Assembly: GCA_035505375.1 (NCBI GenBank)
Contig: DATJQV010000024.1
Coordinates: 1 to 64,000 of the forward strand
Source of the DNA: a bacterium
GTDB lineage: Bacteria > Hydrothermota > Tepidihabitantia > Tepidihabitantales > Tepidihabitantaceae
Direction of reading: 5' to 3'
DNA length: 64,000 nucleotides
In this document: positions 16,908-25,257 of the stretch, one piece after another
Numbering within the stretch: position 1 is the stretch's first letter
How the letters are laid out: each line of letters begins with the position of its first letter
Translations under genes and position numbers: made by a program
The notes under the pieces: generated by a model
Told to the model about the DNA's origin: nothing
Databases searched by the model: none
The model's input: only the letters and a program-made list of their open reading frames with translations

Positions 16908-18113
16908 ATGCTGGAATTCAGAAGGGCTGGACGAACGGTTTGTGGTCTCGTGCTGATGCTCTGCGCTGCCGGGGCGCAGCCTCTCGGGTCAGCACCCGCA
17001 CAATCCACCTTCGAGCGCTGTTACGGCGGCAAAGCTGACGACTGCGGTTACTCGGTCGTGCCGACTTCGGACCGCGGGTGCATCGTCGCGGGCAGCACTT
17101 CTTCCTTCGGCGCAGGCAAGTCCGACATCTACCTTATGAAGACAGACGCCGCCGGCGACACGCTCTGGACCAGGACGTTCGGCGGAGCCGACTATGACAT
17201 CGGCTATTGGGTTCAGCAGACCCAAGACGGCGGCTACATCATCGCCGGGACGACTAGGTCCTTTGGCTCAGGCGGGTACGACGCCTGCCTCATCAAGACC
17301 GATGCACAGGGTCGCGCGGTCTGGATTAGATCCTATGGCGGTTCCGGCGACGACGGGGCGCGGTCGGTGGAGCAGACCGCTGACGGCGGCTACGTGTTCA
17401 CCGGGTGCACGGAGTCCCGTGGCTCGGGACAGGGAGACGTCTACCTGGTCAGGACCAACGCCAGGGGCGACACCACTTGGACAAAGACATTCGGCGGCGC
17501 CGGACGGGATGAGGCTTTCTCGGTCAGGCAAACCGCGGACAAAGGCTTCATCGTCGTCGGTCTTACCCAGAGCTTTGGCGTGGTCGGGGACGACGTGTAT
17601 CTCATCAAGACCGATGCCCAGGGCGACACTCAGTGGACGCGCACGTTCGGCGGCGACGACGATGAGTTCGGCTATTCGGTCCTCCAGACCGCTGATGGCG
17701 GCTACGTCGTCGCCGGGCTCACTGAGTCATTCAGTCCCAGCGAGGACGTCTACCTTATCCGGACGAATGCCCGCGGCGATACTCTGTGGACCGGGATGTA
17801 CGGCGGGGCCAATGCGGACGAGGCACATTCGGTCATCCAGACGGCAGACGGTGGATTCGTAGTCGCAGGCTCTACTCATTCTTTTGGCGCGGGCAGCTTC
17901 GACGCCTACCTGATTCGGACCAATGCCAGAGGCGACACGCTTTGGACCAGGACCTTCGGCGGTCCCGGCGGCGACGACGCATGGTCGGTCGCACCCGCGG
18001 GCGACGGCGGGTTCTTCGTTGCCGGCTGCAAGACTTCTGCTGGCGGCAGCAGGGACGTGCTCATAGTCAAGACCGATTCTGCCGGGAACGTGGTTTCCGG
18101 TCGTTCCCGGTAA
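16908..18113 (+). CDS. Secreted delta-60-like repeat protein without sorting domain
   Basis: About 401 residues with signal peptide TVCGLVLMLCAAGAQPLGSA and about seven repeats of the kind DGGYIIAGTTRSFGSGGYDA…LIKTDAQGR. It is the third relative of the 6964 and 8404 genes but ends right after the last repeat (DSAGNVVSGRSR), so it lacks the C-terminal sorting domain. It may stay periplasmic, or its 3' part may be lost. The start is ambiguous between GTG 16869 and ATG 16908; the latter starts closer to the signal peptide and follows GGAAG. It begins within 45 bases of the phosphoesterase stop, so co-transcription is likely. Confidence 0.8.
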   Translation: MLEFRRAGRTVCGLVLMLCAAGAQPLGSAPAQSTFERCYGGKADDCGYSVVPTSDRGCIVAGSTSSFGAGKSDIYLMKTDAAGDTLWTRTFGGADYDIGYWVQQTQDGGYIIAGTTRSFGSGGYDACLIKTDAQGRAVWIRSYGGSGDDGARSVEQTADGGYVFTGCTESRGSGQGDVYLVRTNARGDTTWTKTFGGAGRDEAFSVRQTADKGFIVVGLTQSFGVVGDDVYLIKTDAQGDTQWTRTFGGDDDEFGYSVLQTADGGYVVAGLTESFSPSEDVYLIRTNARGDTLWTGMYGGANADEAHSVIQTADGGFVVAGSTHSFGAGSFDAYLIRTNARGDTLWTRTFGGPGGDDAWSVAPAGDGGFFVAGCKTSAGGSRDVLIVKTDSAGNVVSGRSR

Positions 18114-18244
18114 GAGAGAGGACAACTCCTTACGAGGCCGGGAAACGAGGGACACTCCCTCAGAGCGGCTGCGTCGGACTCGCCGCGGTAGCGTCCCTGT
18201 TCTCCGGCACGCAGGCTTGGCGCGACCCGAGGGTCTAAGGAGTC

Positions 18245-19114
18245 ATGCAAATGATGAATCACGCCACAATGAAGTCGCGTCTGTCGGTCGTCATCGTGGC
18301 AGTTGCGGCCTTGGCGGCCGGCTGCTCCACCGCGTGGCTGGCAAGCGGCTGGGCGCCGAGCCCGATAGTTGCCAACGGCAGCGCCGACGATTGGGCCGGA
18401 AAGCAGGTCTTGAGCACCATGAACAACGGTCTGCAACTCTCCGTGGCCAACGATGCCGAGCGGCTGTACGTGATGGCGAAGTTCCGGGCCAACGACCCGC
18501 AGTGGTCGCGGGCCGCGGGCCGCGGCGGCCTGACCTTGCGCGTGGTCGGTCCGGGCAAGAGAACGATGAGCTTCCGTTTGCCCAAGGGACCGGAACGGGC
18601 ACAAGGCCAGCACCCCGGATGGTCGGCGGATTCGGCGCAGGCAGAGATGCCGCAGCGCATGAACCCGGCGTGGGCCGAGCTCGCGGGAAAGCTGGTCGTG
18701 ACGGATGTGGACAAGAACATCGTGCCGGTTGAACCGGATGGTTCCGCGGGTCCGGCCGCGGGCTTCTCCGACGACAACGGGATGTGCATGTACGAGTTCA
18801 GCGTGCCGCTTAAGGACACGGCCGTCGGCCACTATTCGCTCCGCGCGGGCGCCAAGGACGGGCTGAATCTGACGGTGACCGCGGGTCCTGACGCCGAGAC
18901 GCGCCAAGCCATGCAGGAAATGCGTTCACAGGACAAGTCCGAAGGCGGCGACTTCGGCGGCGGAGGCTACGGTGGCGGCGGGCGCGGCTTTGGTGGACAT
19001 GGCGGTTACGGCGGAGGCAGTGGCCACAGCGGTTCGCAGGGCGGCTGGCATGGCGGGGAGCAGGCGTCGAATCCCTCGGTGTCGGTCGCGGTTCGACTTG
19101 CCGTCGCGCCCTGA
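18245..19114 (+). CDS. Lipoprotein with glycine-rich C-terminus
   Basis: 289 residues. A lipobox (AVAALAAGCSTAW, Cys near residue 27) predicts a lipoprotein. The next domain (IVANGSADDWAGKQVLST…RLYVMAKFRANDPQWSR) looks like a DOMON/CBM9-type beta-sandwich, a common theme for cell-surface ligand-binding modules. Residues from about 235 to 275 are a Gly/His/Ser-rich tail (GGDFGGGGYGGGGRGFGGH). The family is not known with certainty. Another in-frame ATG lies at 18254. It sits just upstream of the BatD-like gene on the same strand (42 bases apart) and is probably in the same operon. Confidence 0.72.
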   Translation: MQMMNHATMKSRLSVVIVAVAALAAGCSTAWLASGWAPSPIVANGSADDWAGKQVLSTMNNGLQLSVANDAERLYVMAKFRANDPQWSRAAGRGGLTLRVVGPGKRTMSFRLPKGPERAQGQHPGWSADSAQAEMPQRMNPAWAELAGKLVVTDVDKNIVPVEPDGSAGPAAGFSDDNGMCMYEFSVPLKDTAVGHYSLRAGAKDGLNLTVTAGPDAETRQAMQEMRSQDKSEGGDFGGGGYGGGGRGFGGHGGYGGGSGHSGSQGGWHGGEQASNPSVSVAVRLAVAP

Positions 19115-19156
19115 GCCTGCGGCGCTGCTGATACCTTCGTCGCGAGCGGACGTGAC

Positions 19157-20887
19157 GTGACCAGCCCGGTCAGGATGGCCCTGCCGGTTCTTCTTTTTCT
19201 CCCTCTCTTTCTGGGTGCTGCCGAGCTCGAACTCTCGGCAGAGGCGGACCGCACGACGGTCGCGCTCGGCGACCGGGTGCTGCTAACCGTGACCGCGACC
19301 GGCACGAAGGTCGATGGGTTGCCCAGGCCGTCGCTGCCGTGGATGGCCGATTTCAAGCTGGTCAGTACCATCTGGAGCCGTTTCGGTAACGAGCCGGAGA
19401 CGGACAGTGGACCCGCGCGACAGACCGTCGGGTTCATCTACACTCTCGAACCGAGCCGAACCGGCGACCTGACGATTCCCGCCGCGACCCTGGTCTACAA
19501 CAAGGCAACGTACAAGACCGGGCCGATAGCGGTGAAAGTAGTCCCGGCCGGTGAATCGGTGCCGCCGGTTCAGTCGTGGGCGGAGGCGAATGGCGTCGAA
19601 CTTGTCGGCACAATTGACCGCTCTTCAGTCTTCGTCGGGGAGCAGGTGCAGGTGACTTACCGGCTGTTTTCGCGAACCCGCGTGGGTGGAGCGGTCATGA
19701 AGGACGTTCCGCCGTTTGAGGGCTTTTGGGCCGCGGAGGTCAACGATACCAATGACCTGACATGGGAACCGACGATGCACGGCGGCGAACCCTGCAGCGT
19801 AGCGGTGGTGAGGCGGGCAACACTTTTCCCGTTGCAGCCCGGCGGGCTCGTCGTCGGCCGGATGACCCTGGCCGGAGTCGTAGCGGTGGCCGGCGGCCTG
19901 TTCAGTGGCATGCAGACGCCGTTCACGGTGTCGTCGGCGCCGCTTATCATCACCGTGCGTCCGCTTCCGGATTCGGGAAGGCCCGCGGATTTCGCTGGCG
20001 GGGTCGGCAAATTCGACCTGAGCGCCGACCTCAGCGGGAACCAGACCCGGAATGGAGAGCCGCTGAATCTGGAAGTCAGGGTTTCCGGAACCGGGAACAT
20101 CGGGACCATCGGCGAGCCGCAGGTTCACGTCGCCAGCGGCGTGCAGTTGCTTGCGCCGGAGCCGGACCAACAGGTGAGCACTGTGAGCGGGCGCGTGCAG
20201 GGCGTCCGGACATACTCGTACTCCATGATACCGAGGGCCGACGGCCTGAACATCGTGCCCGCCACGAGCATGAGCTTCTTCGACCCGACAGGGGACACTT
20301 ACTATACGCGCAAGACCGGAAATGAGACTTTCGTCGCTACCGGAGTTCTGGGTGGCGGCGTTTCTCTAGAACATGGTCCGCAGGCCGAGCTTCGGGGCGC
20401 AGACATCCTCCGCATTAAGAGCTACTATTCGCGGGTTGCACCCGCAGCCGCAAATCCATACTGGTCGAGGCTGCTCTACTCACTGGGCGTGCTGGTGCTG
20501 TTCACCGGTGTATTTGTCGGCCGGCACCGGCGACGCCTCGAATCGGACCGGGGCTATGCCCTGCGCTCGCGGGCCGGACGGCTGCTACGGAAGCGGCTGA
20601 GAGAATCGGCCCGGCTGCTGGCCGCAGGCGACGAGGACGGCTGCTACGCAGCCCTGTCATTGGCTGTCGTCGGCTATGCGGGCGACCGGTTCAATGTGGA
20701 CGTGGCGGGTCTCACCGGCCCTGAGCTGTTCTCGGCCCTGTGCGGGCGAGGCGCAGAACCGGCAGTGGCCGAGCGGGTACGTGACTTCTCATCGCGCTGC
20801 GACCTTGCCCGCTTCTCGCCCGAGGCTGCCGGCTTTTCGCCCGAGGCGGCCCTGGACCGGGTTTACGACATCGTCCGCAGTTTGTAG
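19157..20887 (+). CDS. BatD-like (oxygen-tolerance family) membrane protein
   Basis: 576 residues. A signal peptide (ALPVLLFLPLFLGAAEL) is followed by BatD-type beta domains (LSAEADRTTVALGDRVLLTV…; GTIDRSSVFVGEQVQVTYRL…) and a single transmembrane helix near residue 440 (LYSLGVLVLFTGVFVG). A cytoplasmic helical region (RAGRLLRKRLRESARLLAAG…) closes the protein. This matches PF13584 BatD, normally encoded with batA, batB, batC and a MoxR ATPase, none of which is in this window. Start GTG 19157; an ATG at 19175 is possible. Role in stress tolerance or envelope assembly is known for the family only. Confidence 0.82.
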   Translation: MTSPVRMALPVLLFLPLFLGAAELELSAEADRTTVALGDRVLLTVTATGTKVDGLPRPSLPWMADFKLVSTIWSRFGNEPETDSGPARQTVGFIYTLEPSRTGDLTIPAATLVYNKATYKTGPIAVKVVPAGESVPPVQSWAEANGVELVGTIDRSSVFVGEQVQVTYRLFSRTRVGGAVMKDVPPFEGFWAAEVNDTNDLTWEPTMHGGEPCSVAVVRRATLFPLQPGGLVVGRMTLAGVVAVAGGLFSGMQTPFTVSSAPLIITVRPLPDSGRPADFAGGVGKFDLSADLSGNQTRNGEPLNLEVRVSGTGNIGTIGEPQVHVASGVQLLAPEPDQQVSTVSGRVQGVRTYSYSMIPRADGLNIVPATSMSFFDPTGDTYYTRKTGNETFVATGVLGGGVSLEHGPQAELRGADILRIKSYYSRVAPAAANPYWSRLLYSLGVLVLFTGVFVGRHRRRLESDRGYALRSRAGRLLRKRLRESARLLAAGDEDGCYAALSLAVVGYAGDRFNVDVAGLTGPELFSALCGRGAEPAVAERVRDFSSRCDLARFSPEAAGFSPEAALDRVYDIVRSL

Positions 20888-20915
20888 CGTCCTCGCTCGC
20901 GAATTCGTGCCGCTG

Positions 20916-20943
20916 TTGACTTCGCCGGGGAGGTGTCCATAAT
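20916..20943 (+). promoter_or_regulatory. Promoter for the SDR/GNAT pair
   Basis: TTGACT (20916-20921), a 16 bp spacer and CATAAT (20938-20943). The start codon is 70 bases further on, so this transcript has a leader, unlike many in this window. Confidence 0.6.
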
Positions 20944-21013
20944 CAGGTGTTGACAGCGTTTCCTACTAGTCAGCAAGCACCACACTTCCCACGGTGCTGA
21001 AGGGACTCTGAGC

Positions 21014-21841
21014 GTGAAATCATACCTCGGCAAGACCGTGTACATCACTGGCGGTTCAAGCGGCATCGGCCTGGCTGCCGCCAAGCAGTTCGCCGGCGCG
21101 GGCGCCAACGTCGCTATCTTCTCCCGCGACCGGAAGAAGCTCGACGCCGCCCTGTCGCTCATCCAGGCGTCAAAGGCCTCAGACGACCAGAAGTTCGTGG
21201 CCAAGCAACTCGATGTCGGAAATCACACCGACGTGGAGTCGACGCTCGGGACACTAGCTCGCGACTTCGGGCCTCCCGATATCCTCATCAACTGTGCCGG
21301 GTCCGTCTGGTGCAACTACCTTGAACAGACGCCGTTTGAGGCCTGCGAGGAGGAGATGCGGACGAACTTCTTCGGTGTCCGAAACATGGTCTCCGCCGCA
21401 GTGCCGTTCATGAAGGAAAAGGGCGGGCACATCGTGAATGTGGCATCGACCCTGGGGTTTATCGGCGTGTTCGGGTACGCAGCCTATGCGCCGTCCAAGT
21501 TCGCCATCGTTGGTTTCTCCGAGGTCATCAGGGCCGAGCTGAAGCAGCACAACATCCGGGTGTCGGTGCTCTGCCCGCCGGACACCGATACGCCCCAACT
21601 AGCCCACGAGAACAAGACCAAGCCGCCGGAGACCCGGCAGATCAGCGGCAACGCCGGGCTGATGCAGCCCGAACAGGTCGCCGCGGCCATGATCAAGGGC
21701 ATGGAAAAGAACCAGATGATGATTGTGCCGGGGTTCATGAATAAGGTCACGTGGGTTCTCAACCGGTTCGCGCCGGGGCTGGTTCGTTCCATCATGGACT
21801 CGGACGCGCGCAAGGCTCAGAAGCGGGCGGCGGGCAAGTAG
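21014..21841 (+). CDS. Short-chain dehydrogenase similar to 3-ketodihydrosphingosine reductase
   Basis: 275 residues. Rossmann SDR with the NAD(P)-binding TGGSSGIG near residue 13, NCAG near 94, catalytic Ser in NVASTLG and YAPSK (Tyr/Lys). The stretch CPPDTDTPQLAHENKTKP followed by PETRQIS closely resembles the family of eukaryotic KDSR, which reduces 3-ketosphinganine using NADPH. A short hydrophobic C-terminal region with basic end (DARKAQKRAAGK) could associate with membrane. Start GTG 21014. It is ten bases from a large GNAT protein and shares its promoter. The family match is seen; a role in sphingolipid synthesis is inferred and would need a serine palmitoyltransferase elsewhere. Confidence 0.82.
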   Translation: MKSYLGKTVYITGGSSGIGLAAAKQFAGAGANVAIFSRDRKKLDAALSLIQASKASDDQKFVAKQLDVGNHTDVESTLGTLARDFGPPDILINCAGSVWCNYLEQTPFEACEEEMRTNFFGVRNMVSAAVPFMKEKGGHIVNVASTLGFIGVFGYAAYAPSKFAIVGFSEVIRAELKQHNIRVSVLCPPDTDTPQLAHENKTKPPETRQISGNAGLMQPEQVAAAMIKGMEKNQMMIVPGFMNKVTWVLNRFAPGLVRSIMDSDARKAQKRAAGK

Positions 21842-21850
21842 CCGCGCCTG

Positions 21851-22969
21851 ATGCCGCTCGAAGTCGCTGAAATCCGCTCGCGCCGGGAGCTGCGTGATTT
21901 CATCTATCTCCCGGCCAAAGTCAACCGCACGAACCCGCTCTGGATTCCGCCTATCTACATGGACGACTGGAGATTCTTCGATCCGAAGAAGAACCGGGCG
22001 TTCCAGCACGCCGACACCGTGCTGGCGCTGGCACGACGCGACGGCAAGGTCGTGGGCCGCGTCATGGGCATCGTCAACCGTCGGCACAACGAGCTGCGGA
22101 AAGAAAGCACGGCGCGGTTCGGATTCATCGAGTGCTATGAAGAACAAGATGTCTTCAATGCCCTGATTACGTACGTCGAGGGCTGGGCGCGCCGGCTCGG
22201 CATGAAGAAGATGGTCGGGCCCATGGGTTTCTCCGACCAGGACCCGCAGGGCTTTCTCTTTGAAGGCTTCGACCACGAGCCGACGCTCGCCTCTCTTCAC
22301 AACTTCCCGTATATGGTTCGGTTCACGGAGGCGGCGGGCTACACCAAAGAGGTTGACTACGTCGACTATGTCATCAGGGTTCCGGACAAGCTGCCGGATT
22401 TCTATGAGAAGATCAGCACCCGCGTCATGCGGCAGGACGACCTCCGGCTGGTCGAGTTCGCGAAGAGGAAGGAACTGAAGCCGTACATTGCCAACGTGTT
22501 CGGCCTGATGAACGCCACGTACCAGAACATCTACGGTTACGTGCCGCTGAACCAGTCCGAGATAGATGCGCTGGTCAAGCAGTATCTCCCGGTCATCGAC
22601 CCCCGGTTCGTCAAAGTCGTGACACAGGAGGGGAGAGTCGTCGGCTTCGTCATCGGTATGCCCAACATGAACAAGGGACTCCGCCAATGCAAAGGCCAAC
22701 TCTTCCCGTTCGGCATCCTGCAGATCATGGCCGCGATGAAGAAGACGAAACAGCTCGACCTTTTCCTCGGCGCTATCCATGAGGAATGCCGTGGCCGCGG
22801 GATTGACGTCCTGCTCGGAGCGGCGATGCTGCGTTCGGCAATCGCAGCCGGGTTCGAGACGATGGACAGCCACCACGAACTGGAGAACAACCTCAAGATG
22901 CGGGCCGAGATGGAGCGCGTCGGCGGCCAGATAGCCAAGCGCTTCCGCATCTACCAGAAGCCGCTCTAG
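21851..22969 (+). CDS. Large GNAT-fold acyltransferase family protein (ceramide-synthase-like candidate)
   Basis: 372 residues, twice the usual GNAT length. The N-terminal signature VNRTNPLWIPPIYMDD, then FDPKKNRAFQHADTV, marks a family of long GNAT proteins. GRVMGIVNRRHNEL and EEQDVFNALITYVEGW follow, and the second half (VVGFVIGMPNMNKGLRQ … GRGIDVLLGAAMLRSAIAAG … HELENNLKMRAEMERVGG) has acyl-CoA-site-like spacing. As I recall, the bacterial ceramide synthase bCerS is also a long GNAT protein. Placement ten bases after a KDSR-like reductase supports lipid acylation. The start ATG at 21851 directly follows the reductase stop. Exact substrate unknown. Confidence 0.75.
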   Translation: MPLEVAEIRSRRELRDFIYLPAKVNRTNPLWIPPIYMDDWRFFDPKKNRAFQHADTVLALARRDGKVVGRVMGIVNRRHNELRKESTARFGFIECYEEQDVFNALITYVEGWARRLGMKKMVGPMGFSDQDPQGFLFEGFDHEPTLASLHNFPYMVRFTEAAGYTKEVDYVDYVIRVPDKLPDFYEKISTRVMRQDDLRLVEFAKRKELKPYIANVFGLMNATYQNIYGYVPLNQSEIDALVKQYLPVIDPRFVKVVTQEGRVVGFVIGMPNMNKGLRQCKGQLFPFGILQIMAAMKKTKQLDLFLGAIHEECRGRGIDVLLGAAMLRSAIAAGFETMDSHHELENNLKMRAEMERVGGQIAKRFRIYQKPL

Positions 22970-23110
22970 TCCTCACAATCTGGCCGGGTCTGCATGCGGT
23001 GGGACGGACACCCCGCGAGGCCGCGCCGACAAAAGCTCGTCTTACTCCGCGCGGCAAATGGACCGCGGGTTTTGTTGTCCCAGCCCTTTCGTGCCCGTAG
23101 GATATGAGCC

Positions 23111-24520
23111 TTGAACTCGGAAGTCGCCAACCGCAGGTACGCGCTGGTTACGACCACCATGGCTGCGTTCCTGACGCCGTTCATGAGCTCGTCGGTGAAC
23201 GTGGCCTTGCCGCGTATCGGCGGGGAGTTCAGGATGAACGCGATTGTGTTGGGCTGGGTCGCCACATCGTACCTGGTCGCGGCCGCAATCGGCCTCGTGC
23301 CGCTGGGTCGGCTGGCGGACATGCGCGGACGCAAGCGCGTGTTTACATGGGGCGTGGTAGTGTTCACGCTGGGGTCGATTGCATCCGCCTTGTCCGGTTC
23401 CGCCCAGAATCTGATCGCCGCGCGGGTTGTGCAGGGCCTCGGCGGCGCAATGATGTTCGGCACCGGGACCGCGATTCTCACCTCGGTGTACCCGCCGCAG
23501 ATGCGCGGCCACGCGCTCGGCATCAACGCGGCCATGGTCTATCTCGGCCTCTCGCTCGGGCCGACGCTCGGCGGCGTAATGACCCAGGCGCTCGGCTGGC
23601 GCTCGATATTCTGGGCTTGCGTGCCTTTGGGCGTCGCGGTGGTCGTGCTGGTCACGTGGAAGCTGGAAGGTGAGTGGTTCGGGGTAAGGGGAGAGCGATT
23701 CGACATCATCGGCACGGCGCTGTATGCGGTTGCGTTGTTCTGCCTGATGTACGGGTTCACGCTGCTCCCCGCATTCTCCGGTGGCGTGCTGGTCGTCGTC
23801 GGACTGGCGGGTCTGGTTGGATTCGCCCTGCTCGAACGCCGCAGCTCATGCCCGGTGCTCGACATCAGCTTGTTCAGCGCGAATCAGGTGTTCGCGCTGT
23901 CCTACGTCGCGGCGCTGGTGAACTACAGCGCAACCTACGCAGTGAGTTTCCTGCTGAGCCTGTATCTGCAGTACGCGCGCGGGCTTGACGCGGGTGCCAC
24001 CGGGCTTGTGCTGGTCGCCGGCCCCGCAGTGCAGGCCGCAGTGTCACCGCTCGCGGGTCGGCTCTCGGACAAGGTTGAGCCGCGCGTCGTTGCTTCCGTC
24101 GGGATGGGCTTTACGGTCGGCGGACTGGTTGCATTCGTGTTTCTGGGCAACTGGACGCCGTTCGTCCTGATAGTGGCGGGTCAGGTCCTGCTCGGTGCGG
24201 GGTTCGGGCTCTTCTCGTCGCCGAACACGAGCGCGATCATGGGCAGCGTCGAACGTCGCAGCTACGGTATTGCTGCGGGTACGCTCGCGACCATGCGCAT
24301 GGTCGGCCAGATGTTCTCCATGGGCATCGCGATGCTCTTGCTTGCATTGTTCGTCGGCCGGGTACAGATTACGCCGGCTAACTATGTCGGACTGCTCCCG
24401 GCGATGAGGGTCGCGTTCGTCGTGTTTGCCCTGCTCTGTCTCGGGGGAGTGTTCGCGTCGCTGGCCCGCGGGAAGCTGAACATGAAGCAAGAGGATGAAG
24501 GAGGAGGGACGAAGGCGTAA
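23111..24520 (+). CDS. MFS drug exporter, DHA2 (14-helix) type
   Basis: 469-residue inner-membrane transporter, probably a proton antiporter of drugs or metabolites. Motif A (GRLADMRGRKRVFTWG), motif C region (LGLSLGPTLGGVMTQALGW) and the early VNVALPRIGG match the EmrB/QacA group. About fourteen hydrophobic segments are seen. Start TTG 23111: a TAGGAT box at 23098-23103 and TTGTCC at 23075-23080 (17 bp spacer) would place the transcript start at about the TTG, so it may be leaderless. An ATG at 23104 is in another frame. The C-terminus is charged (MKQEDEGGGTKA). The substrate cannot be told from sequence. Confidence 0.9.
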   Translation: MNSEVANRRYALVTTTMAAFLTPFMSSSVNVALPRIGGEFRMNAIVLGWVATSYLVAAAIGLVPLGRLADMRGRKRVFTWGVVVFTLGSIASALSGSAQNLIAARVVQGLGGAMMFGTGTAILTSVYPPQMRGHALGINAAMVYLGLSLGPTLGGVMTQALGWRSIFWACVPLGVAVVVLVTWKLEGEWFGVRGERFDIIGTALYAVALFCLMYGFTLLPAFSGGVLVVVGLAGLVGFALLERRSSCPVLDISLFSANQVFALSYVAALVNYSATYAVSFLLSLYLQYARGLDAGATGLVLVAGPAVQAAVSPLAGRLSDKVEPRVVASVGMGFTVGGLVAFVFLGNWTPFVLIVAGQVLLGAGFGLFSSPNTSAIMGSVERRSYGIAAGTLATMRMVGQMFSMGIAMLLLALFVGRVQITPANYVGLLPAMRVAFVVFALLCLGGVFASLARGKLNMKQEDEGGGTKA

Positions 24521-24664
24521 GGGCAGGCGAGGCTAGATGCTAGAAGCTAGATCACAGAAGCTAGAGTGCAGGAACTGGAAGTCAGAACGACCGGACCAGT
24601 CCCTTAACTCTTGTCCCATTACGTCTTCGCTTTGTGTCTTGGTGTCTTTGTGGTAAACTCCCGC
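24521..24664. repeat. Word-like low-complexity repeats and one dispersed repeat
   Basis: The gap holds GCTAGAAGCTAGA-type degenerate tandem words (24535-24580) and a copy of the CTTTGTGGT family (24631-24657) that ends eight bases before the next start codon. No gene. Confidence 0.65.
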
Positions 24665-25147
24665 ATGCGTTTCCGATACGACCCGGCCAGGACGTTCGGC
24701 CAGAATTGGATTGGGGCGTTCATCGCCTACGCGGTCATGGACTTGCTGTGTGCTGGATTGGGCATGGGAGTGCCGCTTTTCTGTATCCTGCTTGGGTTCT
24801 CAGTCGGATGGTTCGGGGCAGTGCGGGCGTGGCACTTCGTCCCGGGGCACGTCGGCGCGATGAAGCGCAGCCTGCGCTATGCTCTGCTCACCTCTCTCGT
24901 GACTGTCGTAATAGAAGCCGTCATGTGGGGCCGGCTCGTGCCGCTGATGTTCAACCCGGTCATCGACCCGGGCAACATGGGTCTGCCGATGCTCCTCTAT
25001 GAGCCGAAGGCGAGCCTCATCGGCTGGTTGGTGTTGATGGTCTTCATATCGCCGTTCCTGCAGTTCCTGATGACCCTGTTCGGTTCTTTCGTCACCTTCC
25101 TGTTTGTGTTCAATCGCTGGCCGGAAGGACTGCCCCGAGTCCAGTAG
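24665..25147 (+). CDS. Four-helix membrane protein, unknown function
   Basis: 160 residues with four hydrophobic segments (for example GAFIAYAVMDLLCAGLGMGV and LLTSLVTVVIEAVMWG). ATG 24665 is chosen because the frame upstream is the dispersed repeat, which would add a repeat-encoded 18-residue N-terminus. No motif is recognised. The Pro- and Gly-rich loops and balanced GC bias make it look real. It lies alone between the exporter and the convergent ABC-ATPase gene. Confidence 0.65.
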   Translation: MRFRYDPARTFGQNWIGAFIAYAVMDLLCAGLGMGVPLFCILLGFSVGWFGAVRAWHFVPGHVGAMKRSLRYALLTSLVTVVIEAVMWGRLVPLMFNPVIDPGNMGLPMLLYEPKASLIGWLVLMVFISPFLQFLMTLFGSFVTFLFVFNRWPEGLPRVQ

Positions 25148-25257
25148 GGACTCGGGGAAGCTCGAAGTCCGAAGGTCGGATCAAGCCCGAATGTCGAATT
25201 GATGTCCGGTGCGATTGGTGTCTTGGTGGTGAGATTCCCGCCCGATACCCGACGGAA

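Noticed and set aside
21599-22876. 425-residue open frame antisense to the reductase and GNAT genes
   Set aside because: Shadow frame; composition is Arg/His/Glu-rich as expected for antisense of GC-rich genes.
24611-24664. Upstream start for the four-helix membrane protein
   Set aside because: The extra 18 residues are encoded by the dispersed CTTTGTGGT repeat, so the ATG at 24665 is more likely.
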